DNA from: Aquabacterium sp. J223
Lineage (GTDB): Bacteria > Pseudomonadota > Gammaproteobacteria > Burkholderiales > Burkholderiaceae_C
Reading direction: 5' to 3'
Length of the DNA stretch: 64,000 nucleotides
Assembly (NCBI RefSeq): GCF_024666615.1
Contig: NZ_CP088297.1
Location: 2,294,001-2,358,000, forward strand
Below the pieces are notes generated by a model, which made no database searches, was not told the DNA's origin, and worked only from the letters and a program-made list of their open reading frames with translations. Made by a program: the position numbers and the translations under genes. Below are positions 51,592-63,685 of this stretch, piece by piece (the first letter of the stretch is position 1; each line of letters begins with the position of its first letter).

Positions 51592-52095
51592 ATGAATCGG
51601 GCGCCGAAACGGGTGCACATCACCCCTGAGGATTTCGACCTGGGCGCCGAGGTGGCGGCCCTGCATGTCGACGATGGCGGCACCGGTGCCGTCGCCAGCT
51701 TCGTCGGCGTGGTGCGCCAGCCGGCGAGCGGGCCGGCGCTCGCCGCGCTCGAGCTCGAGCACTACCCCGGCATGACCGAGCGGGCCATCGAGGCGATGGT
51801 CGACGACGCGGTGCGGCGCTTCGGCCTGCGCGCGGCGCGGGTGGTGCACCGCGTCGGCCGGCTGGCGCCGGGCGCGCAGATCGTGCTCGTGGCCGTCAGT
51901 GCGCCGCACCGCCGTGCCGCCTTCCAGGGCTGCGAGTTCCTGATGGACTACCTGAAGACCCAGGCCCCGTTCTGGAAGAAGGAAGAGACGGCCGACGGCT
52001 GCGCCCGCTGGGTCGATGCCCGGGTGGAAGACGACGCGGCGCTGGCGCGTTGGGGGCTGGCGCCGGCGCCCAACGCCGGCGTGGCGGGTCGATGA
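51592..52095 (+). CDS. moaE: Molybdopterin synthase catalytic subunit
   Basis: Transfers sulfur from MoaD to precursor Z. 167 residues. GAVASFVGVVR, LELEHYPGMTERAIEAMVDDA, VHRVGRLAPGAQIVLVAV and the catalytic Lys-rich LKTQAPFWKKEE are diagnostic. Start ATG 51592. The flavin reductase gene follows. Confidence 0.95.
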   Translation: MNRAPKRVHITPEDFDLGAEVAALHVDDGGTGAVASFVGVVRQPASGPALAALELEHYPGMTERAIEAMVDDAVRRFGLRAARVVHRVGRLAPGAQIVLVAVSAPHRRAAFQGCEFLMDYLKTQAPFWKKEETADGCARWVDARVEDDAALARWGLAPAPNAGVAGR

Positions 52096-52120
52096 AGCGC
52101 GGGCCGAGCGAGGCGCCGAC

Positions 52121-52594
52121 GTGAACGTCGAGTTGCGGCATGCGCTGGGCCGCTTCGCCACCGGGGTCGCCATCGTCAGCTGCCGTTCGGCCGACGGCCA
52201 GGCCGCCGGGTTGACGGTCAACTCCTTCGCCGCGCTGTCGCTGCAGCCGCCGCTGGTGTTGTGGTCGCTGCGCCGGGCGAGCACGCTGCTGGCCGCCTTC
52301 CAGGGCGCCGCGCACTTCGCGGTCAACGTGCTGGCGGAGGCGCAGGTGGACCTGTCGCGCCAGTTTGCCGGCGCCGGCCTGGACCGCTTCGCCGAGGGCC
52401 ACTGGCGCCTGGGCCACGAAGGGCTGCCGCTGCTCAACGGCGCGGCGGCGACCTTCGAGTGCGAGACCCGCTCCTGCCAGCCGGCGGGCGACCACCTGCT
52501 CTTCATCGGCGAGGTGCTGCACTTCGAGCAGCAGGCGGTCGCCCCGCTGGTCTTCCACGGCAGCCGCTACCACGCGCTGGGGCCGCCGCTCTGA
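52121..52594 (+). CDS. Flavin reductase-like FMN-binding protein
   Basis: A 157-residue split-barrel protein: LRHALGRFATGVAIVSCRS, GLTVNSFAALSLQPPLVLWSL and HFAVNVLAEAQVDLSRQFAG match the NAD(P)H:flavin reductase family that feeds two-component monooxygenases. The end HLLFIGEVLHFE...PLVFHGSRYHAL is typical. GTG 52121, 25 bases after moaE, is the best start. The partner monooxygenase is not in the window. Confidence 0.88.
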   Translation: MNVELRHALGRFATGVAIVSCRSADGQAAGLTVNSFAALSLQPPLVLWSLRRASTLLAAFQGAAHFAVNVLAEAQVDLSRQFAGAGLDRFAEGHWRLGHEGLPLLNGAAATFECETRSCQPAGDHLLFIGEVLHFEQQAVAPLVFHGSRYHALGPPL

Positions 52595-52616
52595 CCGCCG
52601 GTCGGCCGGCGCCGCC

Positions 52617-52640
52617 CTTGAAATGGGCCCGGTGCCCCAC
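52617..52640 (+). promoter_or_regulatory. Sigma-32 heat-shock promoter of clpB
   Basis: CTTGAAA at 52617-52623 and CCCCAC at 52635-52640 are 11 bases apart. This is a near-perfect RpoH promoter, 30 bases upstream of the clpB ATG. GGAG precedes the start. Confidence 0.85.
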
Positions 52641-52669
52641 AACTCCGCGTCAGTAGATCTGGAGTTCCC

Positions 52670-55257
<2,588 letters not shown>

Positions 55258-55361
55258 GGACGCGGCGCCGCGCAGGAAACCACGCCCCCCGGGTCCTCCG
55301 GAGCCGCTCCTAGAATCCGCGCCTTCCCGTCCCGCAGCGGCCCGCTCAGGGCCCGTGCCGC

Positions 55362-56994
55362 ATGACCGCCAAGCCCGCCCGATCCTCCGCCGCGCCCGTC
55401 GTCATCGTCGGTGCCGGCCTGGCGGGGCTGGCGGTGGCGCTGCACCTGGCGGCCAGCCGGCCGGTGGTGGTGCTGGCCAAGCGGGGGGCTGGACGAGGGC
55501 GCCACCGCCTGGGCGCAGGGCGGCATCGTCGGCGTGCTGGGCGACGACGACAGCGTCGAATCCCATGTGCGCGACACCCAGGAGGCCGGCGCCGGCCTGG
55601 TCGACGAGGACACCGCGCGCTTCATCGCCGAACACAGCGCCGAGGCGGTGGCCTGGCTGGTCGAGCAGGGCGTGCCTTTCTCGCCCGACCCCGCCGGCCC
55701 GCTGGGCCTGCACCTGACGCGCGAAGGCGGCCATGCGGTGCGCCGCATCGCCCATGCCGCCGACGCCACCGGCCGCGCCATCCACCAGGCGCTGCTGGCG
55801 CGGGTGAAGGAGCACCCCAACATCACGCTGCGCGAGCGCTGGATGGCGGTGGACGTCATCACCTCGCGCCACCTGAAGCGGCAGGAGCCGGCGCGCTGCT
55901 ACGGCGTCTACGCGCTGGACATCGAACGCCAGCGGGTGGAGACGCTGCCCGCCGCCGCGGTGGTGCTGGCCACCGGAGGCGTGGGCAAGGTCTACCGCTA
56001 CACCAGCAACCCCGACACCGCCACCGGCGACGGCATCGCCATGGCCTGGCGGGCCGGCTGCCGGGTGGGGAACATGGAGTTCATCCAGTTCCACCCGACC
56101 TGCCTCTACCACCCGCAGGAGCGCAGCTTCCTCATCACCGAGGCGCTGCGCGGCGAGGGCGCGACGCTGAAGCTGCCCTCCACCGGCCCTTCGGACCCGG
56201 GCGGCCTGCGCTTCATGCCGGCGCACGACGACCGCGGCGAGCTGGCGCCGCGCGACATCGTCGCCCGCGCCATCGACTTCGAGATGAAGCGCCACGGCCT
56301 GGACCATGTGTGGCTGGACGCCACGCACCTGGGCGCCGGCTTCCTCAAGGAGCACTTCCCGACCATCTACGAACGGTGCCTCGGGCTGGGCATCGACATC
56401 ACGAAGGACTGCATCCCGGTGGTGCCGGCGGCGCACTACACCTGCGGCGGCGTGGTCACCGACCTGCACGGCCGCAGCGACCTGCCCGGGCTCTACGCGG
56501 TGGGCGAGACCACCTACACCGGGCTGCACGGCGCCAACCGGCTGGCCAGCAACTCGCTGCTGGAATGCGTGGTGCTGGGCCGCACCTGCGCCCGGGCCAT
56601 CGACGCCATCGCGCCGTCGGACGTGCCGCCGCTGCCCGCCTGGGACGAGAGCCAGGTGCACGACGCCGACGAGCAGGTGGTCATCGCCCACAACTGGGAC
56701 GAGCTGCGGCTGATGATGTGGAACTACGTCGGCATCGTGCGCACGACCAAGCGGCTGGAGCGTGCGCTGCACCGCATCGACCTGCTCAAGCGCGAGATCG
56801 GCGAGTACTACGCCAACTTCCGCGTCAACCGCGACCTGCTCGAGCTGCGCAACTTGGTCGACTGCGCCGAGCTCATCGTGCGTTCGGCCCTGCTGCGGCA
56901 CGAAAGCCGCGGGCTGCACTTCAGCCGCGACTACCCGGGCACGCTGCCCGCCAGCTTCCCGACGGTGCTGATCAATACCCAGCGGCGTGGCTGA
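55362..56994 (+). CDS. nadB: L-aspartate oxidase (frameshifted)
   Basis: FAD enzyme oxidising aspartate to iminoaspartate in NAD synthesis. The corrected product is 543 residues. The FAD-binding loop is [18 protein letters not shown]. Then come [42 protein letters not shown], the active-site HPTCLYHP and [24 protein letters not shown] and [16 protein letters not shown]. The frame breaks at six G (55483-55488); deleting one gives [14 protein letters not shown]. Its last 23 bases overlap the end of the convergent lipocalin gene. Confidence 0.96.
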
Positions 56995-57559
56995 GGTCGG
57001 CGGCGTCGTGCGGCGTCAGCAGCAGCCGGTCGGTGGGGTAACCGCGGCCGGCCAGCGTGTCGACGATGCGGGCCAGCTCCTGCGGCGGCAAGGCGGGCGA
57101 GCGGGCCAGCACCCACAGGTTCTCGCGTCGCGGCTCGCTCACCACCGCCCAGCGGTACTGCGGGTCGAGCAGCACCACCCAGTAGTCGCCGCGGGCGCCG
57201 GGCAGGCGCTTCAGCCATCCCGGCAGGAAGCTCACCTTCAGCCGGGCGTTGCTGCGGTCCGTCGGCACGGCCAGGCCCTCGGCCGTCTTCACCTCGCCCT
57301 CCAGCGTGCGGCAGCGGTTGGTCACCCGGACGCCGCCGTCGGCCAGCGGCTCGTAGCGCGCCGTCACGTCGCGGGCACAGTCGGACTGGAAGCGGTTCGG
57401 CAGCCGGGCGAGTTCGTACCAGGTGCCGGCGTAGCGCTTGAGGTCCACTGCCGGCACGCTGCGCACCGGTGGCACCTCGCTGCCCTGCCGCGCCGCCCAG
57501 GCCAAGGGCAACAGCGGCAGCCACAACGACAGGATGAGGGCGGTGCTCAGGCGGACCAT
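56972..57559 (-). CDS. Bacterial lipocalin (Blc family)
   Basis: An exported ligand-binding protein of about 195 residues. A Sec signal ([18 protein letters not shown]) is followed by the lipocalin signature [69 protein letters not shown] complete the barrel. Unlike E. coli Blc no lipobox Cys is seen at the cleavage site. ATG 57559 begins the signal peptide. Confidence 0.92.
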   Translation of the reverse strand: MVRLSTALILSLWLPLLPLAWAARQGSEVPPVRSVPAVDLKRYAGTWYELARLPNRFQSDCARDVTARYEPLADGGVRVTNRCRTLEGEVKTAEGLAVPTDRSNARLKVSFLPGWLKRLPGARGDYWVVLLDPQYRWAVVSEPRRENLWVLARSPALPPQELARIVDTLAGRGYPTDRLLLTPHDAADLSHAAGY

Positions 57560-57652
57560 GGCGTGCTCCAGTGTTGCCCCCGACTCTAGGCGCCGGTTCG
57601 GCGGGCCACTGCCGGGCGGTCGCGCGTCAGGCTGAGGGCGGGGGCTGACAGC

Positions 57653-58177
57653 ATGGGCATGCGGCTGTTCTTCGCGCTGTGGCCTGTGCCGCCGGTGCGG
57701 GACGCCCTCCTGGCGGTGCAGGCGGCGTGGCGCTGGCCCGCCACCGCGCGTCCCACGCGCCGCGAACGGCTTCACGTCACGCTGCTGTTCCTCGGCATGG
57801 TGCCGGCGGAACGGTTCGACCCGCTGCTGCACGCCGTCGACCGCGGCGGCGTCCTCGCGCACGGGGAACTGGCGCTCGACAACTGCGCGCTGTGGCACGG
57901 CGGCCTCGCAGTGCTGGAAGCCGGTCGTCGGTGTGCGCCGCTGCAGGCGCTGCATGAGCGGCTGAAGACGGCGGCGGCGTCGGTCGGCCTGCCCACGCAG
58001 GCGCGGCGCTACCGGCCGCACGTCACGCTCGCCCGCCAGGCCGACGGTGCGGCGATGCCGGCGTCACCGCCCTGCATCGCCTGGCCGATCGACGGCTTCG
58101 TGCTGGTCGCGTCCGAGGGCGCGCGGGGCTATCGCCCGGTCGCCGCGTGGGACGCGAGGGGCCGGCGCGCCGGTTGA
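57653..58177 (+). CDS. thpR: RNA 2',3'-cyclic phosphodiesterase ThpR (2'-5' RNA ligase)
   Basis: A 174-residue 2H phosphoesterase that opens 2',3'-cyclic phosphates in RNA. Both HxTx catalytic motifs are present: RLHVTLLFLGMV and RPHVTLARQA. It starts RLFFALWPVP. The exact first codon (ATG 57653 or 57659) is uncertain. Confidence 0.92.
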   Translation: MGMRLFFALWPVPPVRDALLAVQAAWRWPATARPTRRERLHVTLLFLGMVPAERFDPLLHAVDRGGVLAHGELALDNCALWHGGLAVLEAGRRCAPLQALHERLKTAAASVGLPTQARRYRPHVTLARQADGAAMPASPPCIAWPIDGFVLVASEGARGYRPVAAWDARGRRAG

Positions 58178-58196
58178 GCCGGGCCGGCCGCGGGCC

Positions 58197-58418
58197 TCAC
58201 TGGCCCTTGCGCTTGGACACTTCGTTGCCGACCACACCGCCGGCGATGGCGCCGCCGACCGTGCCCAACGTGCTGCCGCCGGTGATGACGGAGCCGGCCA
58301 CGCCGCCGACACCGGCGCCGATGGCGGTGTTGCGCTCGCGCGGGGTCATGCTGCAGCCGGTGGTGGCGATGGCGCCGACCAGGGTGGCGGCCACGACGAG
58401 GGAGCGGGTGAGGTTCAT
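58197..58418 (-). CDS. Glycine-zipper lipoprotein (OsmB-like)
   Basis: A 73-residue lipoprotein with lipobox VGAIATTGC, MTPRERNTAIGAGVGGVAGSV and a repeated glycine-zipper pattern (GGAIAGGVVGNEVSK). Members resemble OsmB and are thought to insert in or decorate the outer membrane under stress. The exact function is unknown. It converges with thpR. Confidence 0.85.
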   Translation of the reverse strand: MNLTRSLVVAATLVGAIATTGCSMTPRERNTAIGAGVGGVAGSVITGGSTLGTVGGAIAGGVVGNEVSKRKGQ

Positions 58419-58570
58419 GACGATCTCCTGGGTGTGAAGGGCCGCCTGCGGCGGGCCCGGTACCGTCACTTTGGTGCGGCCCGGAAGAGGGCGCCATCGG
58501 GCCCGCGTCCGTCGTCCTGTCCGCGTCCTGCACCCACCGTGTCAGGCGAGGCCGACGGCAGGCGGGCCGG

Positions 58571-59617
58571 TCAGCGCAGCGCGGCGATGCGTCCGGCCAG
58601 GTCGGCGATGCCGGCCTCGCCGAGGTCCTCCGCCACCACGCGCCGCGCCTGGTCCAGCCGCTGCAAGTGGGCGCGTTGGGAGCGGGCGTACAGCGGGTCG
58701 TAGTGCTCGCGCATCAGCGCCTCGAACAGCGGCGCCAGGGCGCCTTCGCGGGCCCAGCCCTGCCAGCGGTCCAGCGTCTCGCGGGCGTGCAGTTCGCGCA
58801 GCAGGCCGATCTGGCCGGCCAGCCGTTCGCCGTCGTCGCCGAGGTAGGCGTAGTCGCGCAGCAGGTAGGCCAGCCGGGCCTCGGCCGTGGCCGCGATCTC
58901 GATGCACGGGCTGGCGCGCAGCGCGTCGAGCAGCGGCAGCGGCACGTTGAGCCGGCCGATGCGGTTGCTCTCGGCCTCGACGTACAGCGGCCGCGCCGGA
59001 TCGGCCCGCTCCAGCACCGTGGCCAGCGCGGTCTCGAAGGCCTTCTGCGAGGGCTGCGGCGTGCCGGGCAGGGCGCCCAGCACCGAGCCCTTGTGCCGGG
59101 CCTCGCCTTCGAGGTCCAGCACCTGTTCGCCGCGCTCGGCCAGCGCCTTCAGCAGCGCCGTCTTGGCGCTGCCGGTGGGGCCGCTCAGCACCCGGTACTG
59201 CAGCCGCGGGGCCCGCTGCTCGACCAGGGCGATGACGTGCCGGCGCCAGCTCTTGTAGCCCCCGGCCAGCTGCTGCGCGTCCCAGCCCACCAGCCGCAGC
59301 CACTGCACCATCGAGCCCGACCGCAGGCCGCCGCGCCAGCAGTAGACCAGCGGGCGCCAGCCCTTGGGCTTGTCGGCGAAGCGTTCGGCCAGGTGGCGCG
59401 CCAGGTTGGCCGCCACCATCGCGCCGCCGATGCGCCGCGCCTCGAACGCACCCTGCTGCTTGTAGACGGTGCCGACGATGCGCCGCTGGTCGTCGTCGAG
59501 CACCGGGCAGCTGAGGGCGCCGGGGATGCGGTCCTCCGCGAATTCGGACGGCGAACGGGCGTCGATGATGTCGTCGAAGGCGTGGCGTTCCTCGACGCCG
59601 ACCGGGCGGCCGCTCAT
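58571..59617 (-). CDS. mnmH: tRNA 2-selenouridine synthase
   Basis: SelU/MnmH replaces sulfur by selenium in the wobble 2-thiouridine of some tRNAs, using selenophosphate. It has 348 residues. A rhodanese domain (DDIIDARSPSEFAEDRIPGA, catalytic Cys about 93 in VYCWRGGLRSGSM) is followed by a P-loop domain (GPTGSAKT, about 146-153). VYVEAESNRIGRLNVP is a family motif. It is divergent from selD, its selenium donor, with about 130 bases between. Confidence 0.95.
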   Translation of the reverse strand: MSGRPVGVEERHAFDDIIDARSPSEFAEDRIPGALSCPVLDDDQRRIVGTVYKQQGAFEARRIGGAMVAANLARHLAERFADKPKGWRPLVYCWRGGLRSGSMVQWLRLVGWDAQQLAGGYKSWRRHVIALVEQRAPRLQYRVLSGPTGSAKTALLKALAERGEQVLDLEGEARHKGSVLGALPGTPQPSQKAFETALATVLERADPARPLYVEAESNRIGRLNVPLPLLDALRASPCIEIAATAEARLAYLLRDYAYLGDDGERLAGQIGLLRELHARETLDRWQGWAREGALAPLFEALMREHYDPLYARSQRAHLQRLDQARRVVAEDLGEAGIADLAGRIAALR

Positions 59618-59746
59618 GATGTCGGCCCCTCGGCCGCCGGGGACGTCGGCCGATCCCCCGAGGGCATCGCGGGGCGGCTCGGGGCGGCCCGGCGCCGGGC
59701 CCGCGTCCCGCTCGCGACAATGCGGGCCTTGCCAAGAAGGATTGAA

Positions 59747-60796
59747 GTGACCACTGCTGATGACATTCGTCTGACCGCCTTCTCGCACGGCGGCGGCTGC
59801 GGCTGCAAGATCGCGCCGGGGGTGCTGGCCGACATCCTGTCGCGCACGCCCGCCGGCGTGCTGCCGCCCGAACTGCTGGTCGGCATCGAGACCGCCGACG
59901 ACGCGGCGGTCTACCGCCTCAACGACCAGCAGGCGCTGGTCGCCACGACCGACTTCTTCACGCCGATTGTCGACGACCCGCACGACTTCGGCCGCATCGC
60001 CGCGACCAACGCGCTGTCCGACGTCTACGCCATGGGCGGCACACCCATCCTGGCGCTGGCCATCGTCGGCATGCCGCTGGACAAGCTGCCGCTGGCGGTG
60101 ATCGGCCGCATCCTCGACGGCGGCGCCTCGGTCTGCCGCGACGCCGGCATCCCGATCGCCGGTGGCCATTCGATCGACGTGCTGGAGCCGATCTACGGCC
60201 TGGTCGCCATCGGCCTGGTGCACCCCGACCGGATCAAGCGCAACGCCGGCGCGCGGGCCGGCGACCGGCTGGTGCTGGGCAAGCCGCTGGGCGTGGGCGT
60301 GCTGTCGGCGGCCTTGAAGAAGGGCCGGCTGGACGCCGCGGGGTATGCCGAGATGATCGAGCACACCACACGGCTCAACCGCGTCGGCGCCGACCTGGCC
60401 GCGCTCGAGGGCGTGCACGCGCTGACCGACGTCACCGGCTTCGGCCTGGCCGGCCATGCGCTGGAGATGGCGCGTGGGGCGCGCCTGGCGGCGCAGGTGC
60501 GGCTGTCCGCGCTGCCCCTGATCCAGCGCGCCGCTGACTTCGCCCGCGATGGCCTGGCCACGGGCGCCTCCGCGCGCAACTGGGCCGGCTACGGCGCCGA
60601 GGTGGACTGGCCGGCCGGTGCGGCCGACTGGCAGCGCACGCTGGTGACCGACCCGCAGACCAGCGGCGGCCTCCTGGTGGCGTGCGCGGCCGACGCGGTC
60701 GACGCGGTGCTGGGGCGCTTTCGTTCGGCCGGCTTCGCCGAGGCGGCGGAGATCGGCGCGCTGGCCGACGGCGCGCCGCGGCTGGGCTTCGTCTAG
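59747..60796 (+). CDS. selD: Selenide, water dikinase (selenophosphate synthetase)
   Basis: Makes selenophosphate from selenide and ATP. 349 residues. The active site is SHGGGCGCKIAP with Cys about 18 and 20; the catalytic position is Cys, not selenocysteine. TADDAAVYRL, ATTDFFTPIVDD, ALSDVYAMGG, IAGGHSIDV and LTDVTGFGLAGHALEMA fit the family. GTG 59747 has AAGAAGG six bases upstream, better than ATG 59720. mnmH is divergent. Confidence 0.96.
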   Translation: MTTADDIRLTAFSHGGGCGCKIAPGVLADILSRTPAGVLPPELLVGIETADDAAVYRLNDQQALVATTDFFTPIVDDPHDFGRIAATNALSDVYAMGGTPILALAIVGMPLDKLPLAVIGRILDGGASVCRDAGIPIAGGHSIDVLEPIYGLVAIGLVHPDRIKRNAGARAGDRLVLGKPLGVGVLSAALKKGRLDAAGYAEMIEHTTRLNRVGADLAALEGVHALTDVTGFGLAGHALEMARGARLAAQVRLSALPLIQRAADFARDGLATGASARNWAGYGAEVDWPAGAADWQRTLVTDPQTSGGLLVACAADAVDAVLGRFRSAGFAEAAEIGALADGAPRLGFV

Positions 60797-62437
60797 CGGG
60801 AGGCGGGCGACGCCGGCGGGGCAGCGACTGGCGCCGAGGCGGCCGCCGCCACCGCCTTCGCCCGCACGCACAGCGGGTGGTCCGCCTGTTCGGGCGCGGT
60901 GCAGGTCTCGCGCAGGCAGCGCCGCAGTTCCTCGCCTTCGAGCGCGCCGCAGGCCGCGCCCGGCGTGATGCCGGCCTCCAGCGCCTGGCCGGGCAGCATG
61001 CGGGACACACCCTCCAGCGCCAGCGCGGTGTCGCGCTGGTAGAGCACGTAGCCGCCGGCGGCCAGCGCCAGCGCGCCCAGCACCGCGACCAGCCCGGCGC
61101 GTTGCAGCAGCCCGCGCACGCCGACCGCGGCGCGCGGCGCCGCCCCGTCCAGGCCGTCGTCCGGCTGCGAGTCGGCGGGGTCGTCGAGCAGCGCCTCGAA
61201 GCGCGAGGGCGGCAAGGTGGTGCTCGGCGGGGGGATGCGGGCGCCGACACCGGCGAACGCGACGGCGGCGGGGGGCGGCGGCCGAGACGCCGGCCCGCCG
61301 GCGGCAGTGGCGGCGGCCGTGGCCGCGGGCGCGCCCTCGGCCGGGGTCAGCCGCGGCGGCTCGCGGCGGGGCACGGGCTGCAGCTCCGGCGGCGGCTCGC
61401 CCCCCGGGGCCGCCGCCCGCCCAGCGCGGCACGGCCGGCGCCTCGCCGCCGGCCGGCACGCCGGGGTGCAGCGGCACGACGGTGGCCGGGCGGGCGGCCG
61501 GAGTGTCGGCCGGTTTGGCGCCCATCGTCATGCGGATCAGCGCGTCCACCCGGGGCTCGCCATGGCCGGCGGTGATCGCGCGCAGGGCACGGCGCCATTC
61601 CTCGACGCTGCCCGGCCGGCCGGCCGGGTGCAGCGACATCGCGCGGTCGATCTCGGCCAGCAGGCGCTCGTCGCAGCCGCCGGTCTCGATCAGCGGCAGG
61701 CTGGCCAGCGGCAGGAAGGCCTCTTCGTCCTCGTCGCGCAGCACCGCCGACGGCGGTGTGCGGCCGGTGAGGGCGAAGCGCGCCAGCGCCGCCAGCGCGT
61801 GCAGGTCGGTCCAGGGGCCGGGCGAGCCGCTGGCCCGGCTGGGCCGGTGCTGTTCCAGCGGCGCATAACCGGGGTTGACCACCCGCTCCAGCGGTGCCTC
61901 GCGAGGCTGCAGCAGCCGGCGCGAGGCGCCGAAGTCCAGCAGCAGCGGCCGGCCGTCGGGCCGCAGCAGCACGTTGTCGGGGGCGATGTCGCCGTGCAGG
62001 CGGCCGGCCTCGTGCAGCGACTGCACGGCGCCGAGCAGCGGTTTCAGCAGCCCGTCGCGCAGCCAGTCCTCGCTCGGCGGCTGCGACTGGCGCTCGCGCC
62101 AGGCGGCCAGGCTTTCGCCCTCGAGCCGGGCGCTGACCCAGCCGCCCTCGTCGTCGCCCACCCACCAGCGCTCCACGCGCAGCAGGCAGGGGTGGTCCAG
62201 CCGTGCCAGCAGCCGGGCGCCGTGGACGAAGGCCTCCAGCGCGCGCACCAGCGAGGCATGCGGACCCGGCAGCGGCCGGAAGTGCTTGACCGTGACGCGG
62301 GCGCCCGAGGCCAGGTCGGTGCCGAAGTAGACATGGCCCCAGCCGCCCTCGCTGACCACCCGCTCCAGCCGGCAGCCGCCCAGCACCTCGCCGGGCATGA
62401 ACGGCGCGCGGCCGGGCAGGGGAGGGCGTTGGTGCAT
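60793..62437 (-). CDS. Membrane-anchored atypical Ser/Thr protein kinase (frameshifted)
   Basis: About 547 residues after correction. The kinase domain (about 20-290) has GCRLERVVSEGGWGHVYFG, a VAIK-type Lys in VTVKHF, LHGDIAPDNVLL (HRD replaced by HGD, catalytic Lys by Ala), DFGASRRL and NPGYAPLEQ. This is a known atypical but probably active subgroup. A Pro-rich linker, one TM (LVAVLGALALAAGGYVLYQ), and a C-terminal domain with four spaced Cys (CGALEGEELRRCLRETC, LCVRA) follow. The frame breaks at six C on the plus strand (61400-61405). Function and target are unknown. Confidence 0.8.
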
Positions 62438-62496
62438 GGGTCGGGTCGGCGAGGGCGTCGGGGTGGGGTTATAGCAAGTTCGGCCGGCCGGTCGGC

Positions 62497-63636
62497 CTAG
62501 AAGCCGCCGTGCCAGGCCAGCGTCAGCGACCTCGAGTGGGCGCCGCTGCCCAGGCGGTCGGTGGCGGCGTGCAGCCGCCAGCCGCGCCAGCCCACGCCGA
62601 CGCCCAGGCGCCGCTCGTGGAAGCGCCAGCCGATGGCGCTGAACCGGTCGCCGGCCCGGTGCTCCCAGGTCAGGCGGGGCAGCAGGCCGAAGTCGGTCAG
62701 CCAGTCGGTGGCCAGTTCCAGCCGGTGGGCGGGTTGCACCGCCCAGCCCAGCCGGGCGGTCCAGCGCTGGGGCGCCGCCGCGGTGTGGCCCGTCTGCGAG
62801 TTGCGGCCCTGCACCAGCGGCCGGTAGAGCAGGAAGCCGTCGGCGTCGTAGGACTGGGTGCTGGTCGACAGGCTGGCCGACTGCTGCGGGATGCCGCGCC
62901 AGTGCAGCCAGCCGAGGTCGCGCACGGCGAGCGCCGCGTCCCAGCCGCGGTCGGCCCACGCCACTTCGCCGTTGAGCAGCAGGCCCATGCCATGCGCCTC
63001 GAACCCCTGCAGGAAGGGCGCGTCGAGGCGGTCGTAGGTTTCCACCGAGCGCAGGTCGAAGGCGTAGCCGCGGGTGGCGGCGGTGTAGCCCACCGGCCCG
63101 TCGATGCGGCGTTCGCGCCAGCGGGTCAGCAGCAGGCCCTGGGCGCCCAGACGCAGCGTCCACGACGGGCCGAGCGCGAAGCGGCGCTCGGCGTCCGCCC
63201 CGACGCCGGCGAAGCCGCGCAGGCGGGCGTCGACCTGCCACTGGCGGTCGACGTCGGCGGGCGCGGCCTTGTTGACCTGCGCCAGCAGTTCCACCGCGTC
63301 GCGGTTGAGCACCAGCGTGGCCCGGCTGCGCGCGAGCAGGCCGAAGGTCCAGGCCCCGGAGGACCGGGCCAGGCGCACCTCCTCGTCGAGGTAGGCCAGG
63401 TTGCGGCCGTCGCGCGGCCGCAGGCGCCGGTGGTCCTCGTCGGCCAGGTCGGCCAGCGGCAGCGCGTCGCTGTGGCGGTCCGAATGGAGCTCCAGCTGCC
63501 AGGTCTGCGCGCTGGCCGGCGTGGCGATGCAAGCGGCGAGCGCGGTCCAGGCGGCGACCCCGACGGCGGCCACGGCGCGCCGCGGGCGGCGGGACGTCGG
63601 AGGAAGGGCGGGAACAACATGGTCGTCCTGGAGCAA
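62497..63636 (-). CDS. Outer-membrane beta-barrel-like protein of unknown function
   Basis: About 350 mature residues with a signal-like stretch (AAWTALAACIATPASA) and alternating aromatic/polar strands (QVDARLRGFAGVG, WRFHERRLGVGVGWRGW, SLTLAWHGGF), ending in Phe as barrel proteins do. I do not recognise a family. The start is uncertain: the TTG at 63636 is weak, while ATG 63620 (MLFPPFLRRPAA) is in another frame, which may reflect one more indel in the N-terminal region. A GTG inside the signal (near 63574) is also possible. Confidence 0.6.
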   Translation of the reverse strand: MLQDDHVVPALPPTSRRPRRAVAAVGVAAWTALAACIATPASAQTWQLELHSDRHSDALPLADLADEDHRRLRPRDGRNLAYLDEEVRLARSSGAWTFGLLARSRATLVLNRDAVELLAQVNKAAPADVDRQWQVDARLRGFAGVGADAERRFALGPSWTLRLGAQGLLLTRWRERRIDGPVGYTAATRGYAFDLRSVETYDRLDAPFLQGFEAHGMGLLLNGEVAWADRGWDAALAVRDLGWLHWRGIPQQSASLSTSTQSYDADGFLLYRPLVQGRNSQTGHTAAAPQRWTARLGWAVQPAHRLELATDWLTDFGLLPRLTWEHRAGDRFSAIGWRFHERRLGVGVGWRGWRLHAATDRLGSGAHSRSLTLAWHGGF

Positions 63637-63660
63637 AAGGGGCCCGGCGAACCGGGCCCC
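63635..63660 (-). terminator. Rho-independent terminator upstream of the barrel gene
   Basis: GGGGCCCGG/CCGGGCCCC inverted repeat (63639-63647 and 63652-63660) with a four-base loop, followed on the minus strand by TTTTGC. It ends the partial gene at the right edge. Confidence 0.8.
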
Positions 63661-63685
63661 GGGGCCGTCGAAGGGTGTCCGAGCG

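Noticed and set aside
55273-55362. Possible gene or RNA in the gap between clpB and nadB
   Set aside because: Only about 100 bases with C/G runs and a TAGAAT that may be the nadB -10. No conserved fold or frame was seen.
60793-61374. The C-terminal Cys-rich region read as a separate small gene from an internal start
   Set aside because: A one-base correction at six C joins it smoothly to the kinase, through a Pro-rich linker, and no ribosome site precedes the internal ATG.
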